A stretch of 8,035 nucleotides of DNA, from contig VFKW01000141.1 in the NCBI GenBank assembly GCA_009885355.1, positions 1 to 8,035 on the forward strand, read 5' to 3'. Shown here one piece after another: positions 1 to 4,793 of this stretch. The notes beneath the pieces are model-generated. The model saw nothing but the letters and a program-made list of their open reading frames with translations. It did not search any database and was not told where the DNA came from. This DNA comes from Candidatus Berkelbacteria bacterium. GTDB lineage: Bacteria; Patescibacteriota; UBA1384; VFKW01. Position numbers and translations under genes: made by a program. Every line of letters begins with the position of its first letter. The first letter of the stretch is position 1.

Positions 1-642
1 AAAGTTAGATTTATGCTTTATGGCGTTGTTGCTTGCGTCGGGGCCTGGTGGTTTTATAGTAAATTGGGTTGGAATGAAATTCATATTCCCGGGATAAGCG
101 ACTTTAATATCGGTATTTGGTATATTCCTTTGTTTATTATCGTATTAGTATTTACGGCTTTTTCGGCGAATGAAACTGATGGGTTGGATGGTTTGGCTGG
201 CGGAGTATTTGCGAGTTCGTTTGCGGCATTTGCACTGATTGCTTTGACACAAGGCAATATCCAATTGGCGATTTTCTGCGGTACAATTATGGGGGCTTTG
301 CTAGCATTTTTATGGTTCAATATCTATCCGGCGAGGTTCTTTATGGGAGATACGGGGGTGATGGCGCTGGGTATGACCCTGGGCGTGGTGGCGTTTTTGA
401 CTAATACAGTAATTGTTTTGCCTTTAATTTGCTTTGTATTTTATGTTGAGGCATTTTCAGCAATCATCCAAATTTTGTCAAAGAAGTTTAGAAAAGGCAA
501 AAAGGTTTTTATCTCGGCGCCGATTCATCATCATTTCCAGGCATTAGGTTGGCCTGAGACAAAAGTTACGATGAGGTTTTGGATTATCTCTTGGATTTTC
601 GCTGTTATTGGCCTAGCAGTGGCTTTGATCGGAAGAGGTTGA
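1..642 (+). CDS. mraY: Phospho-N-acetylmuramoyl-pentapeptide-transferase MraY, 5'-truncated
   Basis: MraY is the integral membrane enzyme that transfers phospho-MurNAc-pentapeptide from UDP to undecaprenyl phosphate, making lipid I. The reading frame is open to the left edge (Lys-Val-Arg-Phe precede the first Met at 13), so the gene starts outside the window. 213 residues remain of a family usually 320-360 long. Visible family motifs are NETDGLDGLAGG (from base 169), the Mg-binding FMGDTG near residue 114, the cytoplasmic SAPIHHHF near 172-179 and GWPE..V..RFWIIS just after it. Several hydrophobic segments separate them. The paired aspartates of the N-terminal half (Asp115/Asp116 in E. coli) would lie upstream of the window. 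The gene ends in TGA, which is immediately followed by a repeat full of TAG codons. It sits directly before murD, the standard dcw order. The identification is secure; only the missing 5' end is unknown. Confidence 0.97.
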   Translation, partial: KVRFMLYGVVACVGAWWFYSKLGWNEIHIPGISDFNIGIWYIPLFIIVLVFTAFSANETDGLDGLAGGVFASSFAAFALIALTQGNIQLAIFCGTIMGALLAFLWFNIYPARFFMGDTGVMALGMTLGVVAFLTNTVIVLPLICFVFYVEAFSAIIQILSKKFRKGKKVFISAPIHHHFQALGWPETKVTMRFWIISWIFAVIGLAVALIGRG

Positions 643-673
643 TAGTAGTTAGTAGTTGGTAGATAGTAGTTAG
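641..673. repeat. Stop-codon-rich TAGTAG repeat after mraY
   Basis: The 12-bp unit GATAGTAGTTAG occurs at 641-652 and again at 662-673. Between them, TAGTAGTTGGTAGATAG (650-666) matches 15 of 17 bases of TAGTAGCTGGTAGCTAG at the end of murC (6160-6176). Counted on the + strand, there are eight TAG triplets in about 31 bases, covering all three reading frames just behind the mraY TGA. Confidence 0.6.
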
Positions 674-675
674 GG

Positions 676-712
676 AAAGGCCGTTTGGGATGCCCAGCGG
701 CTTTTTGGTTTT
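676..712 (+). terminator. Probable rho-independent terminator after mraY
   Basis: The stem pairs GCCG (680-683) with CGGC (698-701) and GGG (687-689) with CCC (693-695) around an ATG loop, with a small internal loop. AAAG upstream can extend it against the following T run. TTTTT at 702-706 and TTTT at 709-712 follow, separated by GG. This is the only GC hairpin in the window that is followed directly by a T tract. It would split mraY and upstream genes from murD onward, at least partly. Confidence 0.55.
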
Positions 713-728
713 AAGATGAGTTTTTTTG

Positions 729-737
729 TGGTAAAAT
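729..737 (+). promoter_or_regulatory. Possible extended -10 promoter for murD
   Basis: TG-G-TAAAAT at 729-737 fits the extended -10 pattern TGnTATAAT with one mismatch, and it lies just after the probable terminator. No TTGACA-like -35 is visible at the right distance. Initiation near 743-745 would leave a very short leader, with the GAGAGG ribosome-binding site almost at the transcript end. That weakens the call. Confidence 0.3.
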
Positions 738-743
738 ATGATT

Positions 744-749
744 GAGAGG
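744..749 (+). promoter_or_regulatory. Ribosome-binding site deciding the murD start
   Basis: GAGAGG at 744-749 lies five bases before ATG 755. An in-frame GTG at 749 overlaps this site, so it is an unlikely start. ATG 773 has no purine-rich site in front of it. Confidence 0.55.
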
Positions 750-754
750 TGCTT

Positions 755-2161
755 ATGTATGATTGGACTAAAATGAGTATTGGAATTTTGGGGGCTGGGA
801 TTGAAAATATTTCATTGGTTAATTTTTTATTGAAAAATGATGCTAAGGTGATTGTTTACGACCAAGGTGATCCAAAAATGGTTTCAGAGAAAATGAAGGA
901 TTTGGAAAATCCGAATTTGATGATTGTGGCGGGGAAAGATTATCGACGTAAAATTTCTCATCATGATATATTTTTTCGTTCTCCCGGGATGCCGCTAGAG
1001 CTGGCGAAAAGATTGACAAGGGGAAAAGGGATTTTGTGCAGTGCGATGCAGTTGTTTTTTGAATTATGCCCGGCAAAAATAATTGGAGTGACGGGGACGA
1101 AGGGGAAAGGGACTACCAGTGCCTTAATATCGGAGATATTAAGGCACAATGTCAAATTTCCAATGTCAAATGTCAAAAAGGAACCGAAGGTATATCTTTT
1201 GGGGAATATTGGGAAGGCTCAGTTTGATGATTTTGAGCAAATTAATGCAAATGATTGGGTAGTGATGGAGATGTCGAGTTTTCAATTGGAAGATATGACG
1301 ATGAGTCCGCATATTGCGGTCGTTTTAAATATTACGCCTGATCATTTGGCGCCGTTAAATAAATCAAATCCGAACTATCATAAAAATTTTTCAGCCTATG
1401 TGGTGGCAAAGCGAAGATTGGTTGAGAATCAAAATGAAAATGATTTTGCAGTTGTAGGGTTGAATGAGAATTTACGAGATGAGTTTATTGAAAATACAAA
1501 AGCGAAAATTTTTATGATTTCAGATAACAGCAAAGAGGGTTGTTATATCGAAAATGAAAAGTTTGTCGTTTTTAAGGATGGTCAAAAAACGGAAATTGCA
1601 AATATTGAAGATTTTAAAGTCAAAGGGCAACACCATCTTATCAACGCACAAGCGGCAATCATGGCGAGCGTTTTGGCAGGAGCAAATAATGAAAGCATAA
1701 GGGAAGGATTACAGAATTTTCGGGGTTTGCCTCATCGATTGCAATTTGTCGGGGAAATCAACCAAGTAGAATATTATGACGATTCTTATGCAACTGATGT
1801 GGATGCTTCGATGGCAGCTATTAAATCATTTGATAAACCAATTGTTTTAATCTGCGGTGGAAGCTCAAAGGGAGCGGATTTTTCTAAATGGGCCCAAGCG
1901 GTAAATAGTTCGTCAGTAAAAGCGGTGATTGTCGTGGGAGATGAGGCTGAAAAAATGTTAAGATCTTTAAAAGCGGTTGGTTTCGGCGGTGAGATAATTG
2001 TTGGATTGACTAAAATGGATGAGATGGTTGGAGCGGCTAAAAGATTGGCGTTGACAGGAGAAGTGATTTTGCTTGCACCGGCATGCGCCAGTTTTGGTTT
2101 GTTTAAAAATGCTAGCGACAGGGGAGATCAATTTAAAAAAATGGTAGATGGATTTAGATAA
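755..2161 (+). CDS. murD: UDP-N-acetylmuramoyl-L-alanine--D-glutamate ligase MurD
   Basis: MurD is the cytoplasmic ATP-dependent ligase that adds D-glutamate to UDP-MurNAc-L-Ala. From ATG 755 it has 468 residues, close to the usual 440-460 plus an insertion. An N-terminal Rossmann-like domain (GILGAGIENIS) is followed by the ATP loop GTKGKGTT (114-121), SSFQLE (174-179), NITPDHL (192-198) and AYVVAKRRL, whose Lys219 is at the place of the carbamylated lysine. Then come GLPHRL (324-329), DDSYATD (342-348) and APACASFGLF (441-450). Two oddities stand out. Residues 131-142 are encoded by a repeat also found upstream of murG and lengthen the loop before GNIG by about ten residues. The usual NDSKATN motif reads DDSYATD, with Tyr for the lysine. 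The start was chosen on GAGAGG at 744-749; ATG 773 is an alternative. An imperfect hairpin spans the stop codon. Confidence 0.95.
   Translation: MYDWTKMSIGILGAGIENISLVNFLLKNDAKVIVYDQGDPKMVSEKMKDLENPNLMIVAGKDYRRKISHHDIFFRSPGMPLELAKRLTRGKGILCSAMQLFFELCPAKIIGVTGTKGKGTTSALISEILRHNVKFPMSNVKKEPKVYLLGNIGKAQFDDFEQINANDWVVMEMSSFQLEDMTMSPHIAVVLNITPDHLAPLNKSNPNYHKNFSAYVVAKRRLVENQNENDFAVVGLNENLRDEFIENTKAKIFMISDNSKEGCYIENEKFVVFKDGQKTEIANIEDFKVKGQHHLINAQAAIMASVLAGANNESIREGLQNFRGLPHRLQFVGEINQVEYYDDSYATDVDASMAAIKSFDKPIVLICGGSSKGADFSKWAQAVNSSSVKAVIVVGDEAEKMLRSLKAVGFGGEIIVGLTKMDEMVGAAKRLALTGEVILLAPACASFGLFKNASDRGDQFKKMVDGFR
1119..1147. repeat. Perfect 12-bp inverted repeat inside murD
   Basis: GTGCCTTAATAT at 1119-1130 is the exact reverse complement of ATATTAAGGCAC at 1136-1147, with a five-base loop CGGAG. 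It encodes part of the conserved helix after the ATP loop (SALISEILRH), so both arms are under protein constraint. Its right arm ends exactly where the A/T repeat unit begins. Confidence 0.8.
1147..1177. repeat. In-frame AATGTCAAA repeat within murD
   Basis: AATGTCAAA occurs three times in about 30 bases (1148-1156, 1162-1170, 1169-1177) with a 14-base period: units CAATGTCAAATTTC and CAATGTCAAATGTC. The noncoding block before murG has the same 14-base unit with only the first base changed (AAATGTCAAATTTC, twice, 3488-3515). In murD it reads as HNVKFPMSNVKK, residues 131-142, a segment absent from typical MurD at this place. Confidence 0.7.
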
Positions 2162-2170
2162 ATGTCCATC
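2147..2170 (+). other. Hairpin spanning the murD stop codon
   Basis: GATGGA (2147-2152) pairs with TCCATC (2165-2170), and TTT (2153-2155) pairs with AAA (2160-2162), leaving a two-base bulge and an AGAT loop. The TAA stop (2159-2161) sits in the loop and upper stem. A pyrimidine-rich stretch follows but no clean T run, so a terminator role is doubtful. Confidence 0.3.
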
Positions 2171-2234
2171 CCTCATTCAACCTCTTTTGGTATCCTGATT
2201 ACAGGAATCTGAAAGTGTTTCATTGAGGGAGGAC

Positions 2235-2263
2235 TTCCGGTCACGCCAAAGGCGGACTCGGAA
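2235..2263 (+). other. GC-rich hairpin directly upstream of the ftsW ribosome-binding site
   Basis: TTCCG (2235-2239), GTC (2240-2242) and CGCC (2244-2247) pair with GGCG (2251-2254), GAC (2255-2257) and CGGAA (2259-2263) around an AAA loop. That makes twelve base pairs with one unpaired base on each side. The stem ends two bases before the GGAGGG ribosome-binding site at 2265-2270. No T run follows it. The rest of the 112-base gap (2162-2273) shows only a small TCCTG/CAGGA stem at 2192-2205. Confidence 0.6.
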
Positions 2264-2264
2264 C

Positions 2265-2270
2265 GGAGGG
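2265..2270 (+). promoter_or_regulatory. Ribosome-binding site supporting the ftsW TTG start
   Basis: GGAGGG lies three bases before TTG 2274, a short but workable spacing. The upstream in-frame TTG at 2223 has no comparable site and would translate the hairpin into an arginine-rich tail unlike FtsW. Confidence 0.55.
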
Positions 2271-2273
2271 AAT

Positions 2274-3389
2274 TTGCTAGAGAAGTACCGAAATCATAAT
2301 CATGGGATTGATTACCTGCTGGCTATGGTGATTTTTATGTTATCTATTTTTGGATTGATCATGGTTTTTTCTTCTTCGTCAGTGGTTTCTTATAATTATT
2401 ATGATAATCCGTATCATTATGTATTAAAACAATCAATTTCGTTGGGCATTGGCCTTGTTGTTTGGGTGGTAATGACAATGATTGATTACCGCTTTTGGCA
2501 AAAAAATGCGACATGGTTATTGATACTAACTGTATTTCTTTTGGTGGCGGTGTTTTTGCCAGGAATCGGGATTGAGAGAAAAGGGGCTCATCGTTGGATA
2601 AATTTAGGGATAACGACGTTGCAGCCAACAGAATTAATAAAATTATTTTTCTTGATTTATATATCGGGTTGGTTGGCTAAAAAAGGCAAGGATATTAATG
2701 ATTTTAAATCTGGTTTTTTACCATTTGTGGCAATTTTGCTAGTGGTGGTATTTTTGATCATGAAACAACCGGATATGGGAACTATGTCGGTGATCGCAGC
2801 TTTTTCAACGGCGATTTTCTTTGTTTCGGGGGTCGCTTGGAGTTATATTTTGTTTTTTATAGGCGGGGCGGTAGTTTTGTTTCGGGTGTTAATCTATGCT
2901 GCTCCTTACCGCTTACAGAGATTGATGGTATTTTTAGAGCCTGACAAGGCAACGACAGGAGCGGCTTATCATATTAATCAGGCATTGTTGGCGATTGGAT
3001 CAGGTGGGCTTTTGGGTTTAGGCTTTGGTCAAAGCAAACAAAAATATCTTTTTTTACCAGAAGCGCATACTGACTCAATATTTGCTATAATAAGTGAGGA
3101 GCTTGGATTTGTGCGAGCAGTTTTGATAATATTGGTTTTCGTATTTATCGCATGGAGAGGATTGAGGATTGCCAAAAGAGCTCCGGATAAATTTGCTCAA
3201 CTGGTATCAACGGGAATTACTGTATGGTTTATATGGCAAGCATTTGTGAATATTTCAGCGATGGTTGGACTTTTGCCACTTACTGGGGTGCCATTACCTT
3301 TTATTAGCTATGGTGGAACATCATTGATCATTAATTTCGCGGCAGCGGGTATATTGTTAAATATTTCGAAACAGACTTGTAGTAGCTAG
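2274..3389 (+). CDS. ftsW: Septal peptidoglycan glycosyltransferase FtsW (SEDS family)
   Basis: FtsW is the multi-pass membrane SEDS polymerase that links lipid II into glycan strands at the division site with its partner class B PBP. From TTG 2274 it has 371 residues, typical of the family. After a short N-terminus the first membrane segment begins at DYLLAM. Family motifs are GAHRWI (104-109), QPTELIKL (117-124), QPDMGT (165-170), GSGGLLGLGFGQS (242-254), LPEAHTD (261-267) and LLPLTGVPLPFISYGG (333-348). Asp267 in HTD matches the essential aspartate (Asp297 in E. coli FtsW). FtsW rather than RodA is favoured by the place between murD and murG. Two features are odd: GFVRA (278-282) has Arg281 where the family usually has Gly, and the last residues (Cys-Ser-Ser) and the TAG stop come from a GC-rich repeat shared with murC. 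No ATG start is available before the first membrane segment. Confidence 0.95.
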   Translation: MLEKYRNHNHGIDYLLAMVIFMLSIFGLIMVFSSSSVVSYNYYDNPYHYVLKQSISLGIGLVVWVVMTMIDYRFWQKNATWLLILTVFLLVAVFLPGIGIERKGAHRWINLGITTLQPTELIKLFFLIYISGWLAKKGKDINDFKSGFLPFVAILLVVVFLIMKQPDMGTMSVIAAFSTAIFFVSGVAWSYILFFIGGAVVLFRVLIYAAPYRLQRLMVFLEPDKATTGAAYHINQALLAIGSGGLLGLGFGQSKQKYLFLPEAHTDSIFAIISEELGFVRAVLIILVFVFIAWRGLRIAKRAPDKFAQLVSTGITVWFIWQAFVNISAMVGLLPLTGVPLPFISYGGTSLIINFAAAGILLNISKQTCSS

Positions 3390-3429
3390 CCACCGCCGGT
3401 TGGCGGGGTCCCGCTGCGGCGGGATAAGC
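3382..3429. repeat. 48-bp direct repeat, copy 1, overlapping the ftsW stop
   Basis: This segment is identical over 48 bases to 6169-6216. It carries two adjacent hairpins: CCGCC (3393-3397)/GGCGG (3402-3406) with loop GGTT, and TCCCGC (3409-3414)/GCGGGA (3419-3424) with loop TGCG. The first CCGCC can also pair with GGCGG at 3418-3422, giving an alternative fold. The core is strongly GC-rich within AT-rich DNA. The ftsW TAG (3387-3389) lies inside the repeat. No T run follows, so it is not a standard intrinsic terminator. Confidence 0.9.
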
Positions 3430-3479
3430 AGTAAGACGGTAAGCTAATAAGCAATAAGCAGTAAGCTAGTAAGTGATAG
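3425..3479. repeat. Stop-codon-rich TAAGC/TAAG array after ftsW
   Basis: Short units such as AAGCTAATAAGC, TAAGCAGTAAG and AAGCTAGTAAG are repeated. About eleven stop triplets fall in some 55 bases, covering all three forward frames. The shorter tail of copy 2 (6212-6239) shares AAGCTAATAAGC-like units, CTAGTAAG and the ending ATAGGGT. Confidence 0.6.
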
Positions 3480-3487
3480 GGTGAGGG

Positions 3488-3579
3488 AAATGTCAAATTT
3501 CAAATGTCAAATTTCAAATCAACTTCAAATGATAAATGTCAAAATTTTGATATTTGGATTTTGGATTTGCTTTGACATT
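3488..3579. repeat. AATGTCAAA repeat block forming a long inverted repeat
   Basis: A 14-bp unit AAATGTCAAATTTC is tandemly duplicated at 3488-3501 and 3502-3515. A third AATGTCAAA lies at 3535-3543. The complement TTTGACATT occurs at 3571-3579 and again at 3612-3620. The two halves are imperfect inverted repeats around the palindrome CAAAATTTTG (3540-3549): the segment from 3503 and the reverse complement ending at 3579 share AATGTCAAA, AAATC and CAAAATTTT in order. No ORF is supported here. Confidence 0.65.
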
Positions 3580-3580
3580 G

Positions 3581-3600
3581 CCTGCCTGTCGGTAGGCAGG
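3581..3600. repeat. GC-rich hairpin CCTGCCT/AGGCAGG upstream of murG
   Basis: CCTGCCT (3581-3587) pairs perfectly with AGGCAGG (3594-3600) over a six-base loop. It is bracketed by two direct copies of TTTGACATT (3571-3579 and 3612-3620). No T run follows. It ends 25 bases before the murG ribosome-binding site, so it could affect transcript stability, or it may be only a dispersed repeat. Confidence 0.65.
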
Positions 3601-3637
3601 GAAATTAGGATTTTGACATTAAGTAAAGGAGTGGATT

Positions 3638-4765
3638 ATGCCGGCAAATTTTTATAAATATAAATTTGTATTAACTGGCGGGGGGACCGGTGGTCATATC
3701 ATGCCTTTAATTGCAATGAATAATTATCTACAGGAATATCCGGTGGATATTCTTTATATCGGAGAAGCGGGCGGACGGGAAGATAAAATCGCACATGACA
3801 ATAAAATTGCCTTTCGGGGAATATTGGCTGGAAAATTTCGCCGATATGTTGATGTTGAAGCGCTTTTGGATAATTTTGTTGATATTTTTAAGATTGTAAT
3901 TGGTTTTTTTCAGGCAATATATTATTTGAATAGCTTTGGGCCAAATGCAATTTTATCAAAAGGCGGATATGTGAGTTTGCCGGTAGTTTTAGCGGCGGCT
4001 TTGTTGAAGATTCCGATTATGGTGCATGAATCTGATATCGAGATGGGGATGACCAATAAAATGGCATCGAGATTTGCGATGTGCATTGCGACTGGTTTTC
4101 CGGTGGAGAATTATAAGATCCCAGATAAAGAATTGGTTTATACGGGGATTCCAATAGAGCGTGAATTTTTCGATATTTCTCCAAGAACTGAAGATTTTGA
4201 TTTTTTCGGGTTTGATAAAAGAAAACCGGTTTTATTGGTGACGGGCGGAATACAAGGAGCGCATGCAATAAATATGGCGATTAAGGAAAAATTGTCAGAA
4301 TTATTGGATCATTGGCAGATTATTCATTTATGTGGGGAAAAAGATTTTGATGAACTTACAAAGATGAGATCAAAGCTTGAAGAAAAAAAAGAAAAATATG
4401 CTATTTTTGCTTCTTTGGGCAATGAGAGAATTTCTGGAATGAGGATTGCTGATTTGGTGATTAGTCGGGCGAGTGCTACAACTTTGGCGGAATTATCAGG
4501 TATGGGAAAGGCGACAATATTGATTCCTTTGCCTACGGCAGCTGCTGATCATCAAAATAAAAATGCGGAGGTTTTTGAAACTGCCGGGGCGGCATTGGTC
4601 TTGAATGAAAAGGAATTGACTCCTCAAGGTCTTTATGACACAATTGAGTCCCTAGGAGAGGATAGAAGTCGTTTGATGTCTATGGTAAATGCTCTTAGGC
4701 AATTTAGTAAGCCGGAGGCCGGTAAATTGGTGGTAGAAAAATTACTTCAATTAATTCACGAGTAA
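3638..4765 (+). CDS. murG: UDP-GlcNAc--lipid I N-acetylglucosaminyltransferase MurG
   Basis: MurG is the membrane-associated GT-B (family GT28) enzyme that adds GlcNAc from UDP-GlcNAc to lipid I, forming lipid II on the cytoplasmic face. At 375 residues it has the usual length. The N-terminal domain has GGGTGGH (14-20), SKGGYVSLP (107-115) and HES (130-132) followed by D and a TNK. The C-terminal nucleotide-sugar domain has GGIQGA (203-208), SRASATTLAEL (276-286), with Glu285 at the place of the residue that contacts the UDP ribose, and PLP....DHQ..NA (298-310). Variants from the common consensus are HESD for HEQN, GGIQGA for GGSxGA and RASATT for RAGAST. The start ATG has AAAGGAG (3625-3631) six bases upstream. 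murC starts 28 bases downstream, so the two are surely cotranscribed. The 248-base repeat-filled gap upstream makes its linkage to ftsW less certain. Confidence 0.96.
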   Translation: MPANFYKYKFVLTGGGTGGHIMPLIAMNNYLQEYPVDILYIGEAGGREDKIAHDNKIAFRGILAGKFRRYVDVEALLDNFVDIFKIVIGFFQAIYYLNSFGPNAILSKGGYVSLPVVLAAALLKIPIMVHESDIEMGMTNKMASRFAMCIATGFPVENYKIPDKELVYTGIPIEREFFDISPRTEDFDFFGFDKRKPVLLVTGGIQGAHAINMAIKEKLSELLDHWQIIHLCGEKDFDELTKMRSKLEEKKEKYAIFASLGNERISGMRIADLVISRASATTLAELSGMGKATILIPLPTAAADHQNKNAEVFETAGAALVLNEKELTPQGLYDTIESLGEDRSRLMSMVNALRQFSKPEAGKLVVEKLLQLIHE

Positions 4766-4783
4766 TTTTGTGAAATTTTAGTT

Positions 4784-4788
4784 AGGGG
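4784..4788 (+). promoter_or_regulatory. Ribosome-binding site deciding the murC start
   Basis: AGGGG at 4784-4788 is five bases before ATG 4794. The in-frame TTG at 4791 just before it is only two bases from the site, so ATG 4794 is preferred. Confidence 0.5.
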
Positions 4789-4793
4789 TTTTG

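Noticed and set aside
640..642. UGA recoding as in Gracilibacteria or Absconditabacteria
   Set aside because: TGA ends mraY at the expected C-terminus and does not interrupt any gene. Tryptophan is encoded by TGG throughout.
749..751. GTG start for murD
   Set aside because: It overlaps the GAGAGG ribosome-binding site that is well placed for ATG 755.
1967..2176. Antisense open frames across the genes, such as this one inside murD
   Set aside because: They lie opposite strongly conserved coding sequence, lack convincing ribosome-binding sites and resemble no known family.
2223..2273. Longer ftsW from TTG 2223
   Set aside because: There is no ribosome-binding site at a suitable distance, and the extra 17 residues are a translation of the hairpin, arginine-rich and unlike FtsW N-termini.
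3382..3429. 48-bp repeat as a rho-independent terminator or CRISPR unit
   Set aside because: Neither copy is followed by a T run. There are only two copies, 2.8 kb apart with genes between them, so it is not an array.
3613..3618. TTGACA, a perfect -35 hexamer, upstream of murG
   Set aside because: It is part of the TTTGACATT repeat. At 17 bases' distance lies TTATGC overlapping the murG start codon, not a credible -10. The copy at 3572-3577 has no -10 either.
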